This document shows positions 1-7,790 of a stretch of 64,000 bases of DNA, in pieces. This stretch comes from Streptomyces spiramyceticus (GTDB lineage Bacteria; Actinomycetota; Actinomycetes; Streptomycetales; Streptomycetaceae): contig NZ_JARBAX010000001.1 of NCBI RefSeq assembly GCF_028807635.1, positions 2,307,001 through 2,371,000 of the forward strand, in the 5' to 3' direction. Position 1 is the first letter of the stretch. Every line of letters begins with the position of its first letter. A program made the translations under genes and the position numbers. The notes beneath the pieces were generated by a model that was given only the letters and a program-made list of their open reading frames with translations, searched no databases and was not told the origin of the DNA.

Positions 1-2274
1 GACCGGGCGGCCCGTCGCCGCGCGTACCGCCGATGCGACCGCCGCCGGGGACGTGACCGCCGGGACCGCGCTGGCCGGCTTCGCGCCGAAGGGGGCGACC
101 ACGTCGCGCTCCTCGACCAGCTTCACGATCTGGATGTCCGGGGCGTCGAGGGAGGTCGGGAGTGCGTAGTGGGTGAGGTCAGGGTGGCGGACGAGGCCTC
201 GGGGGGTGCGGAGGTTTTCGGTCAGGGCCGCGCCCACGCCCTGCGTCACGCCCGCCTCGATGCGGGTCGCGAGCTGCGCCGGGTTCAGGATGCGGCCCAC
301 GTCCTGGGCCACCGCCATTTCCACCACCCGTACCGAGCCGAGCTCGATGTCCACGTCGACGATCGCGCGGATTGCGCAGAACGCCAGGCCCACGAAGGCG
401 TCGCCCTGGCCCGTTTCGTCGAGGGCCTCCGTGGGGTGCGGGCGGCACTGGGCCGTGGCCCAGAGTTCCTTGCCGTCCATGGCCTCGGTGACCGTGGTGG
501 ACAGGACACCGTCGTACGACGTGATCTTGCCGTCCGCGATCTGCAGCAGCTCGGTGGACATGCCGAACTTGTGCGCCAGCGGCTGGAGGAGCTGCGTCCG
601 GACCATTTTGGCCGCCCGCTCCACCGCTCCGCCCGACACCCACGTGTGCCGGCCGTGCGTCGCCGCGCCCGCCGGGGGCTGGTCCGTGTCGACCGACGCC
701 ACGTGGACCTCTTCGATGCCCAGGGTCTCCTGGACGATCTGGCGGGCCAGGGTGGAGAAGCCCTGGCCGGTTTCCACCGCGGCGCAGATCACCGTGGCCA
801 CGCCGTCGTGGACCTTCACCGTGGCGGTGGAGACCTCGTCCGCGCCCTCCGCTCCGAGCATGTGCACCATGCCCAGCGCGTAGCCGACGCCCCGGCGCAC
901 GGCGCTCGGTTCGCCCGCACCCTCGGGGCCGCCCGGCAACAGCCAGTCGTCCTGCGGGGTGTCCTTGGGGAGGGTGGGGAGGCGGAAGTCCCTTACCGAG
1001 CACAGGAGTTCCGCGACGGGCGCCGGGCACGTCACGGTCTGGCCGGTGGGCAGCAGGTCGCCCGTGGCCATGACGTTGCGCAGGCGCAGTTCCGCCGGGT
1101 CGAGGCCGAGCTTCGCCGCCAGCTTGTCCATCTGGCCCTCGTACGCGGCGCAGACCTGGAGGGCGCCCTCGCCGCGGACGTGACCGGACGGGGGGTTGTT
1201 CGTACGGACCGCCCAGCCCTCGATGAAGGCGTGCGGGACGACGTACGGGCCGCAGGCGAAAGCCACCGCGGCGGCGAGAGATTCGGAGGACGCGTCGGCG
1301 TACGCGCCCGCGTCCAGCAGGATCTGGGCCTCGACCTTGACCAGGTGTCCTTCCGCGTCCGCGTGGTGGCGGTAGCGGAGCAGGGTCGGGTGGCGGTGGG
1401 CGTGGCCGAGGAAGGACTCCTCGCGGGTGGCCGCCAGCTTGACCGGGCAGCCGGTCTTGAGTGCCAGCAGCCCCAGCGGGATCTGGAAGCTGCCGTCCTC
1501 GCGGTCGCCCGTCGCGCCCGGTACGCCCGTCACCACTACCTTGACGCGCTCCTGCTCCAGGCCGAAGCAGGCCGCGGCCCGGTCGCGGTCGGTGTGCGGG
1601 TCGGTGGACGCCGTGTAGAGCTCTACGCCGCCGTCGGGGCGGGGGACGGCGAGACCGGCCTCCGCGCCGATGGGGGCGGGGTCCTGGCGGCCGATGCGGT
1701 ACAGGCCCTCGACGATCACTTCGCCCGTGACCGACGGGTCGCCGAAGCTGAGCGGGATGTGGCGGATCAGGTTGCCGTCGGGGTGGAGCGGCTCGGCAGC
1801 GAAGGCCTGCTCCGGGTCGGTGACCGGATCCAGAAGTTCGTATTCGACCACGATCGCCGCGGCCGCCAGACGGGCCGTGTCGGGGTGGTCGGCGGCCACT
1901 GCCGCGATCGCCTCGCCGTGGTGGCGGACCAGGTCGGAGGCGAAGACGGGGCGGTCGGCGACGGTTCGGCCGTGCGCGGGGTCGCCCGGCACGTCGTCGT
2001 GGGTCACCACGGCCCGTACACCCGGCATTTCGGACGCACCGGAGGTGTCGACCGAGACGATACGGGCGTGGGCGTGCGGGGAGCGCAGCACCGCCGCCCA
2101 CAGCAGGCCCTCGGCCCACAGGTCGGACGCGTACGGGAACGTGCCCTCGGTCTTCGCCCGCGCATCGGCCGGCGGGAGGGACGCGCCGAGGCCGTGGGTG
2201 GGCTGCTCGGGCGGGGACCCGTCGACCGCCGGTGCGGTGGTCGCGGTGGTCGCGGTGGCCGCGTCGTGGCTCAC
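1..2274 (-). CDS. Xanthine dehydrogenase-like molybdopterin-binding subunit (partial, C-terminus off window)
   Basis: Large Mo-cofactor subunit of a three-subunit molybdenum hydroxylase of the xanthine dehydrogenase/CO dehydrogenase family, cytoplasmic by lack of a signal peptide. I start it at the GTG whose first bases overlap the stop of the 2Fe-2S gene (GTGA), giving a product beginning MSHDAATAT. After about 25 disordered residues comes the a/b-hammerhead domain (FPYASDLWAEGLLWAAVLRS), then the Mo-binding domain with GHVRGEGALQ and ETGQGFSTLARQI-type motifs. The family normally carries a catalytic glutamate in a KGxGE motif near the C-terminus; the aligned segment here, about 30 residues before the window edge, reads GAKPASAVP, so the glutamate seems to be missing. 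The substrate cannot be told from sequence: purine hydroxylation is the default guess, other N-heterocycles or aldehydes are possible. About 758 codons are visible and the stop codon is off the window. Confidence 0.85.
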   Translation of the reverse strand, partial: MSHDAATATTATTAPAVDGSPPEQPTHGLGASLPPADARAKTEGTFPYASDLWAEGLLWAAVLRSPHAHARIVSVDTSGASEMPGVRAVVTHDDVPGDPAHGRTVADRPVFASDLVRHHGEAIAAVAADHPDTARLAAAAIVVEYELLDPVTDPEQAFAAEPLHPDGNLIRHIPLSFGDPSVTGEVIVEGLYRIGRQDPAPIGAEAGLAVPRPDGGVELYTASTDPHTDRDRAAACFGLEQERVKVVVTGVPGATGDREDGSFQIPLGLLALKTGCPVKLAATREESFLGHAHRHPTLLRYRHHADAEGHLVKVEAQILLDAGAYADASSESLAAAVAFACGPYVVPHAFIEGWAVRTNNPPSGHVRGEGALQVCAAYEGQMDKLAAKLGLDPAELRLRNVMATGDLLPTGQTVTCPAPVAELLCSVRDFRLPTLPKDTPQDDWLLPGGPEGAGEPSAVRRGVGYALGMVHMLGAEGADEVSTATVKVHDGVATVICAAVETGQGFSTLARQIVQETLGIEEVHVASVDTDQPPAGAATHGRHTWVSGGAVERAAKMVRTQLLQPLAHKFGMSTELLQIADGKITSYDGVLSTTVTEAMDGKELWATAQCRPHPTEALDETGQGDAFVGLAFCAIRAIVDVDIELGSVRVVEMAVAQDVGRILNPAQLATRIEAGVTQGVGAALTENLRTPRGLVRHPDLTHYALPTSLDAPDIQIVKLVEERDVVAPFGAKPASAVPAVTSPAAVASAVRAATGRPV

Positions 2275-3668
2275 GCCATGCCTCCGTCGTGCGGGTGGGG
2301 CTGCTGGACACTGCCGGCCCCGGGGGGCGCCTGGTGCGGGATGCGGACCGCCTCTTCGGGGACGGCAGCGGCAGAGGCGGCGGATGCCTCTCGCTCGGCC
2401 ACGACCTCGCGTACGGCTTCCAGGACACCTCGGTAGCCGGAGCAGCGGCAGAGGTTGCCGCAGAGGGCCTGGCGGGCCTCCAGGTCGCTCGGGGCGTGGT
2501 TGCCTTCGAGGAGGTCGTGGACGGTCATCGCCATGCCGGGTACGCAGAAACCGCACTGGACGGCGCCGCAGTTGGCGAGAGCTCGCTGGACGTCGGACGG
2601 TTCACCGTCGGTGGCCAGGCCCTCGACTGTACGGACCTCACTGCCGGCGGTTGTGGCTGCGGGCACCAGGCAGGAGGCGACCAGGCGGCCGTCGACCTGG
2701 ACGGCGCAGGCGCCGCATTCGCCCTGGGAGCAGCCGTCCTTGGCACCGGCGAGGCCGAGGCGCTCGCGCAGGACGTAGAGGAGGGACTCTCCGATCCAGG
2801 CGTCGGTGACGGGGCGGTCGGCGCCGTTCACGCGCAGGACGTAGGAGGCGTGGGGGTGTTCGCTGTGCGCGGCGGCCGAGTCGGAGACGGGGTCCGGCTC
2901 GGGGTCCTGATCCCGTTCCTGCTCCGCTTCCGCTTCCTGCCTCGGTTCCGTTGTGGCTTCCGGTGCCGCCTCGGGCTCCGGCTCGGGTTCGGGCTCCGGC
3001 TCCGGCTCCGGTTCGGCGTCGTTCGAGGCCGTCGCCCAGGGCGCGGTTGCCCCGCCCGGCAGGGTCGCGCCCGCGTCCGCCGTGTTCGCCGTACTCGCCC
3101 ATGGCGCGGTCGCTCCGCCCGGCAGGGTCGTCGGCGGCGGCGCGGCGCCCCACTGGGCGGCGGCGAGTGCGGAGGTCGTGAACTCGCCCGATTCGTCCGG
3201 GAGATCCCCGTCTGCCACCGGGATGGTCCACTGGCCCGTGAGCTCGGCCGCGGGTGCCTGTGCCTGCTCCGGTACGGGGGCGCGGGCGGGCGTGGGTTCC
3301 GCCGCCGCCTCGAACGACCACTGGCCCGTCGCGCCCGGGTCGTGCGCGGGGGCCGCCTGGGCAGAGGGCTGCGAGCCCTCCGGTTCCGGCCAGCGCATCT
3401 CGCCGTGCACCGGCGGCGCCATCCACGTCCCGGTCGCGCCCGGGTCGGTGGCAGCGCCCGGCGCCACCGTGATCTGCGGCGGTACGTAGTCGTGGCCGGG
3501 GGCGGCCAGCGGGTCGCCCGTGCCGGTCGCGGCCCCCATGCCCGTCATGCCCTCGGGCAGCTGCACGAAGGCCGTGGCCTCCGCGTCGTACTCGCCGCCC
3601 TGCGGGATCGGCTGCCAGCCGCCGGGGTTCGCGGGCCCCGGCGTCCGGGGGTTCTCGTTCTCGCTCAC
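2271..3668 (-). CDS. 2Fe-2S subunit of molybdenum hydroxylase with a long repeat-rich N-terminal extension
   Basis: Electron-transfer subunit of the same enzyme, 465 aa. The C-terminal ~190 residues are a normal small subunit: a plant-ferredoxin 2Fe-2S site (CSQGECGACAVQVDG, later C in VASCLVPA) followed by the second cluster domain (CGFCVPGMAM and CGNLCRCSGY). Family members are usually 150-200 aa, so about 275 N-terminal residues are extra. That extension looks disordered: it contains short Trp motifs (GATGTW, GATGQW, ELTGQW), two copies of LPGGATAPWA, and a run of alternating Glu-Pro before the ferredoxin domain. The start is the GTG overlapping the stop of the FAD gene (VSENENPRTP); upstream in-frame codons are Arg/Gly-rich shadow sequence. 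Both gene junctions use GTGA overlaps, so the three subunits are probably translationally coupled. Function of the extension is unknown. Confidence 0.88.
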   Translation of the reverse strand: MSENENPRTPGPANPGGWQPIPQGGEYDAEATAFVQLPEGMTGMGAATGTGDPLAAPGHDYVPPQITVAPGAATDPGATGTWMAPPVHGEMRWPEPEGSQPSAQAAPAHDPGATGQWSFEAAAEPTPARAPVPEQAQAPAAELTGQWTIPVADGDLPDESGEFTTSALAAAQWGAAPPPTTLPGGATAPWASTANTADAGATLPGGATAPWATASNDAEPEPEPEPEPEPEPEAAPEATTEPRQEAEAEQERDQDPEPDPVSDSAAAHSEHPHASYVLRVNGADRPVTDAWIGESLLYVLRERLGLAGAKDGCSQGECGACAVQVDGRLVASCLVPAATTAGSEVRTVEGLATDGEPSDVQRALANCGAVQCGFCVPGMAMTVHDLLEGNHAPSDLEARQALCGNLCRCSGYRGVLEAVREVVAEREASAASAAAVPEEAVRIPHQAPPGAGSVQQPHPHDGGMA

Positions 3669-4561
3669 GCCAGTGCCCTCCCCAGCGCTCGTCGGGCCAG
3701 CGCGGCGACGGTGCGCCGCAGATGCAGTACGGCGGGTGGCAGCGGGGGCGGCTCCGACCCGTCCGCCGCCGGTGGCGGGTCCGGGATGCAGCCGGCCGCG
3801 ACGTACTCGCCGAAGGCCGTGCACGCCTCGGGCGCCAGCTTGCGGTCCGCGTCCCACTCGATCAGCGAGGCGATCCAGCGCTCCGCCTCCAGCGGCCGCA
3901 GCGGCACCTGAGCGATGGCGCCCACCGCGCAGCGCACCTCGCGGTGCGCGGGGTCGAGGACCAGGGCCACGGACGCGGACGCGCGGCCGGGGCCGGTACG
4001 GCCGGTGGCCTTGAAGAAGACCTGGGGGGCGTGCAGCAGCGGTACGCGCACGAAGCCGATCAGCTCGCCCGGGCCCAGCATCTCGCGGCCGGCCAGCAGG
4101 TGGGAGACGGGCATCTCGCGGCGTGCGCCACCGGGTCCGGCGATCACGAGCGTCGCTTCCAGGGCGGCCAGGACGGGCAGGGAGTCGCCGGTCGGGGCGG
4201 CGGTGACGATGTTGCCGCCCAGCGTTCCCGCGTTACGGATCTGGGGCGGGCCCGCGGCGCGCGCGGCCGCCGCCAGTGCCGGGATGAGGGCCGCGAAGTC
4301 GGGCCTTCCCATCCGGGCGTGCGTGAGGCCGGCGCCGAGCAGCGCGTGTCCGTCCTGGTACTGCCAGCCGCGGATCTCGCTGATGCGGCCGAGTCCGACC
4401 AGGGCCGATGGCCGCAGCTGCCCGGAGTTCACGGCGGCCATCAGGTCCGTACCGCCCGCGACGGGCACGGCGGCAGGCATGGCGGTGAGTGCCGCCACGG
4501 CCTCGTCGAGCGAGGCCGGCAGCGTCACGGACTGCGCCGCCTGCGGTGCGTGCGTGGTCAA
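3665..4561 (-). CDS. FAD-binding subunit of molybdenum hydroxylase
   Basis: Flavin subunit (CoxM/XdhB type, 298 aa), passing electrons from the Fe-S subunit to the final acceptor. The PCMH-type FAD-binding signature is clear: VPVAGGTDLMAAVNSGQ near residue 35 and IRNAGTLGGNIVTAAPTGD near residue 105, followed by a CO-dehydrogenase flavoprotein C-terminal domain. I chose the TTG giving (M)TTHAPQAAQ because a GAAGGGG ribosome site lies just upstream and the conserved domain begins soon after; an upstream GTG 25 codons earlier is possible. First gene of the operon; the ~280 bp upstream holds its promoter, and includes an 8-bp palindrome TTGTGCAA at 4766-4773. The stop overlaps the next start by GTGA. 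Confidence 0.88.
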   Translation of the reverse strand: MTTHAPQAAQSVTLPASLDEAVAALTAMPAAVPVAGGTDLMAAVNSGQLRPSALVGLGRISEIRGWQYQDGHALLGAGLTHARMGRPDFAALIPALAAAARAAGPPQIRNAGTLGGNIVTAAPTGDSLPVLAALEATLVIAGPGGARREMPVSHLLAGREMLGPGELIGFVRVPLLHAPQVFFKATGRTGPGRASASVALVLDPAHREVRCAVGAIAQVPLRPLEAERWIASLIEWDADRKLAPEACTAFGEYVAAGCIPDPPPAADGSEPPPLPPAVLHLRRTVAALARRALGRALA

Positions 4562-4842
4562 CCCAGCTGCCCCTTCCCGGTGTCCCGGCTGTCCCGCCTG
4601 TTGCGCCGTACGGTACGTGCTCACAGCCCGGACGTGGCAACTCTGGCACATCTTGAGAACCGGCCGACGCGAGGGTCCGCTAGGGGACTCTCGTCCCCGA
4701 CCAGGGCATAGGTCCGGTTTCGCACTTCATTGGCGTTGAGTACGAATTGCCACTGTTCAGCGGCCTTGTGCAACTTACGCCGGGGCCAGGACCTCCACGG
4801 TCCCAGCCCCGGCGCAGTACGGCCCATACCTTCCCGCCCGGC

Positions 4843-6477
4843 TCACACGTTTGGGGGCGACCCCTCGATCGGGCGTCCGAGGCTCGCTGTCATCCCATTG
4901 GGGGCCGGACGCTTCTGCCACGGCAACGGGCCGCCCGGCGGCCGGTACTCGACACCCAGCGCGTCAAGTCGGGCGTAGTGCCCTGTCATTCGCGCCTCGA
5001 AACCGGCGAAGTCGCGCTCTGCGGACGGCGGCAGGTCCGACCAGGCGACCTCGGCGAAGGCGGCCAGGCGCGGGAACGTCTGGTAGTCGACGCGGCTCCG
5101 GTTCTCCATCACCTCGGTCCAGACGTTGGCCTGGGTGCCGAGCACGTGCCGCGCCTCTTCGGGCGTGAGCTGCGGCGGTACGGGCTCGAAGCGGTAGACG
5201 TCCTCCAGCGTGCGTACGTACCCGATGGGCATCGGCTCGTCCGCGCCGCCGTCCTGGCGGTGGTCCAAGTACACCTGCTGCTCGGGGCACATGACGACGT
5301 CGTGGCCGGCCCGGGCGGCGGTGATCCCGCCCGTGTATCCGCGCCAGGAGGAGACGGCGGCGCCGGGCGCGAGGCCGCCTTCGAGGATCTCGTCCCAGCC
5401 GATGAGGCGGCGGCCGCGGTCGGTGAGCCAGGTGTCGAAGTGGCGGACGAACCAGGACTGGAGCTGGTCCTCGCCGGCCAGGCCGAGTTCACGCATACGG
5501 TCCTGGGCGGCCGGGGACTTCCTCCACTGGTCCTTCAGCGCCTCGTCGCCGCCGATGTGGATGAAGGTGGAGGGGAAGAGGGCGAGGACTTCCTCGAAGA
5601 CGTCCTCGAAGAAGCGGAGGGTGCTGTCAGTGGGGGCGAGTACGTTCTGATTAATGCCCCAGGTGTCCCAGACGGCGAGTTGGGAGGTGTCGACGATGTC
5701 CGTGTTGCCGAGTTCCGGGTATGCGGCGATGGCGGCCTGCGAGTGGCCGGGGATATCGATCTCGGGGACGACGGTGATATGCCGCTCGGCGGCGTACGCG
5801 ACGATCTCGCGGATGTCGTCCTGCGTGTAGTAACCGCCGTGCGGCGTCTGCGTCCACAACTCCGATGCCCGGTGGCCCCATTGGGTGCGCGCACGCCACG
5901 CGCCGGTCTCCGTCAGCTTCGGGTGGCGCTTGATCTCGATGCGCCAGCCCTGGTCGTCGGTGAGGTGGAAGTGGAAGACGTTGAGCTTGTGGGCGGCGAG
6001 GAGATCCAGGTAGCGCAGGACGCCGTCCTTGTGCATGAAGTGCCGTGATACGTCGAGCATCAGGCCGCGCCAGCCGAAGCGCGGACTGTCCTCGACGGCG
6101 CAGCCCGGCAGCTTCCACACGCGGTCGGGGTTCACCGGTGCGCGCCGGAAGGCGTCGGGGCCGAGGAGTTGGCGCAGGGTCTGGGCGCCGTAGAAGACTC
6201 CGGCCGCGTCGCCCCCGGTGAGGGTGACGCCGTCGGCGTTCACGTGCAGTGCGTAGCTCTCCGGAAGCGCGCTCGCGGTGGCGATCCGCAGGCGGATCGC
6301 CACCCCTGCCGTGCCCGGTGCCAGCGGCAGCCCTGACGCGGCGCCGACCGTGCTGCTCAGCCAGCGCGCGACGCCCTCCGTACCGGGCTGCGCGTCCACC
6401 ACGGTGTTCCGGTCGAGAAGGAAGCCGTCCGTACTGCCGAAGCCCTCGTAGCCGAGGGGCGCGGGAATGAGGTCCAT
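4843..6477 (-). CDS. Beta-N-acetylhexosaminidase (GH20)
   Basis: Hydrolyses terminal N-acetylglucosamine (or N-acetylgalactosamine) from chito-oligosaccharides or glycoconjugates; 544 aa. The order is GH20b N-terminal domain (residues ~1-135) then the TIM-barrel catalytic domain. Barrel motifs visible are HFHLTDDQGWRIEIKRHPKL, VPEIDIPGHSQAA, and FIHIGGDEA, whose Asp-Glu pair is the catalytic dyad for substrate-assisted hydrolysis; MCPEQQVYLDHRQ and a Trp-rich C-terminal part (TQANVWTE) complete the pocket. There is no signal peptide from the ATG at MDLIPAPLGY, so it should act in the cytoplasm on imported chito-oligosaccharides, as for several Streptomyces paralogues. Longer in-frame starts only add Arg/Thr-rich residues. 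Such genes are often under DasR control, but I saw no convincing DasR palindrome upstream. Single gene between the terminator at 6568-6608 and the hydroxylase operon. Confidence 0.93.
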   Translation of the reverse strand: MDLIPAPLGYEGFGSTDGFLLDRNTVVDAQPGTEGVARWLSSTVGAASGLPLAPGTAGVAIRLRIATASALPESYALHVNADGVTLTGGDAAGVFYGAQTLRQLLGPDAFRRAPVNPDRVWKLPGCAVEDSPRFGWRGLMLDVSRHFMHKDGVLRYLDLLAAHKLNVFHFHLTDDQGWRIEIKRHPKLTETGAWRARTQWGHRASELWTQTPHGGYYTQDDIREIVAYAAERHITVVPEIDIPGHSQAAIAAYPELGNTDIVDTSQLAVWDTWGINQNVLAPTDSTLRFFEDVFEEVLALFPSTFIHIGGDEALKDQWRKSPAAQDRMRELGLAGEDQLQSWFVRHFDTWLTDRGRRLIGWDEILEGGLAPGAAVSSWRGYTGGITAARAGHDVVMCPEQQVYLDHRQDGGADEPMPIGYVRTLEDVYRFEPVPPQLTPEEARHVLGTQANVWTEVMENRSRVDYQTFPRLAAFAEVAWSDLPPSAERDFAGFEARMTGHYARLDALGVEYRPPGGPLPWQKRPAPNGMTASLGRPIEGSPPNV

Positions 6478-6567
6478 CACGTCATCCTTACCGCTCCGCC
6501 GAGTCCGGAGACCAGGCGTCGCTGTACGAGTACGAAGACAGCAGCGTGCTGGAGAGGCGTCAACGCA

Positions 6568-6608
6568 ACGGCCCCCGGGGCGCGCACTCGGCGCACCCCG
6601 GGGGCCGT
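6568..6608 (-). terminator. Hairpin terminator after the DUF3039 gene
   Basis: Perfect 13-bp inverted repeat (ACGGCCCCCGGGG / CCCCGGGGGCCGT) with a 15-nt loop, 33 bp downstream of the DUF3039 stop codon. No T-run follows, which is common in Streptomyces terminators. Confidence 0.8.
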
Positions 6609-6640
6609 CACGGGTGAAGCAGGGACTGCTTACAGGAGGG

Positions 6641-6946
6641 CTACTTCTTGCCCTTGTCCTTGTCCTTGCCGCCCTTGTCCTTGTCGCCACCGGCGCCCAA
6701 GGACTCGAAGATTTCCTTGCACATCGGGCAGACCGGGTACTTCTTCGGGTCGCGACCCGGGACCCAGACCTTGCCGCAGAGCGCCACGACGGGCGTACCG
6801 TCGAGCGCGCTCGCCATGATCTTGTCCTTCTGGACGTAATGGGCGTACCGCTCGTGGTCTCCGTCGCCGTGCGAGGTCAGCGGCGTCGGTTCGACGAGGG
6901 TCCCCGTACCTGCCCCGCGCTCGGGCTCGGGCTCAAGAGTGCTCAT
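6641..6946 (-). CDS. DUF3039 family zinc-binding small protein
   Basis: Small actinobacterial protein of unknown function (101 aa) matching the DUF3039 pattern: a conserved HYVQKDKIMASALDG block, ALCGKVWVPGRDP, then VCPMCKEIFE. The cysteines (ALCGK, PVCPMC) suggest a structural zinc knuckle. The last ~20 residues are almost pure Lys/Asp/Gly (KDKGGKDKDKGKK), a flexible basic tail. Start is the ATG at MSTLEPEPER; an ATG three codons upstream is possible but has no better ribosome site. It lies 30 bp downstream of the YqgE/AlgH gene in the same direction, so the two are probably co-transcribed, and a strong hairpin follows it. Confidence 0.85.
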   Translation of the reverse strand: MSTLEPEPERGAGTGTLVEPTPLTSHGDGDHERYAHYVQKDKIMASALDGTPVVALCGKVWVPGRDPKKYPVCPMCKEIFESLGAGGDKDKGGKDKDKGKK

Positions 6947-6976
6947 GGCATCCAAGCGTACTCACCCCCGCCGCGT

Positions 6977-7537
6977 TCAGTTCAGACTCGGGTCGTCCGG
7001 GTACGTCGCGATCATCGCCAGCTTGCTGCGCTGCCTGCGCAGTACGGCCCGCCACAGGCTCTCCGGCTCCGGGGACGACACATCGCCGGGCTCCGACTCG
7101 ACGACGTACCAGGCACCCTCGCGCAGTTCGTTCTCCAGCTGGCCGGGCCCCCATCCCGAATACCCGGCGAAGATCCGCAGCGAGCCGAGGGCCGCCGCGA
7201 GCAGCTCCGGCGGGGCCTCCAGGTCGACCAGGCCGATCGCGCCGTAGACCCTGCGCCAGCCCAGAGGCCCTTCGTCGCCGGGGATCACGGCCACACCCAG
7301 CGCCGAGTCGAGCGAGACCGGGCCGCCCTGGAAGACGACGTCCGGGTCGCCCGCGAGCGCCGCCCAGGGCAGCAGGATGTCGCGGACGCCGACCGGGGTC
7401 GGGCGGTTGAGGACCACGCCGAGGGAGCCCTCCTCGTCGTGGTCGATGAGGAGCACCACCGCGCGGTCGAAGTTGGGGTCCGCGAGGGCCGGTGTGGCCA
7501 CCAGCAGCCGCCCTGTGAGCGAGGACACCTCCGTCAT
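6977..7537 (-). CDS. YqgE/AlgH family protein (UPF0301)
   Basis: Conserved protein of the YqgE/AlgH fold, 186 aa from the ATG at MTEVSSLTGR; two upstream in-frame starts (7546, 7558) are possible. Family hallmarks are LTGRLLVATPALADPNFDRA at the N-terminus, VVLLIDHDEEGSLGVVLNRP, the FQGGPV loop, and IFAGYSGWGPGQLENEL in the second half. In Pseudomonas AlgH affects alginate regulation, but the biochemical role is unsettled and should not be inferred here. It is divergent from the MurA-like gene with a 253-bp gap, and is followed 30 bp later by the DUF3039 gene. Confidence 0.9.
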   Translation of the reverse strand: MTEVSSLTGRLLVATPALADPNFDRAVVLLIDHDEEGSLGVVLNRPTPVGVRDILLPWAALAGDPDVVFQGGPVSLDSALGVAVIPGDEGPLGWRRVYGAIGLVDLEAPPELLAAALGSLRIFAGYSGWGPGQLENELREGAWYVVESEPGDVSSPEPESLWRAVLRRQRSKLAMIATYPDDPSLN

Positions 7538-7790
7538 GCGACACATGATCCCGCACATTGGCCCTCCGGGGGGAGCGGACGGCGATGCGTAAGCGTGCGC
7601 AGCTCAGGGCGCACTGCAGCAGCGGGAGCGCGCACCCCCGGAACGTCACCCTCCGCAGAGGCCGCTGTGCGGAGAGTGTTGTGTCTGATTCATGACATAC
7701 GCCCACCCCCCTTGGCCTTATGGCACAGGGGTAGTCGCCCCTTACTCTTTTCACTGGCCACCTGTCCGACCACTCCGGAACGCGAGATCC

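Noticed and set aside
169..2436. Long plus-strand open frame opposite the molybdenum subunit gene, and a second one on the minus strand in another frame
   Set aside because: Both are low-complexity shadows; the frame starting GTG at 2274 carries the family motifs.
4562..4842. XdhR-like operator upstream of the molybdenum hydroxylase operon
   Set aside because: Only an 8-bp TTGTGCAA palindrome was seen, and no regulator gene adjoins; not enough to name a site.
6478..6567. DasR operator upstream of the hexosaminidase
   Set aside because: Only GAGACCAGG-type fragments seen, not the required TGGTCTAGACCA dyad.
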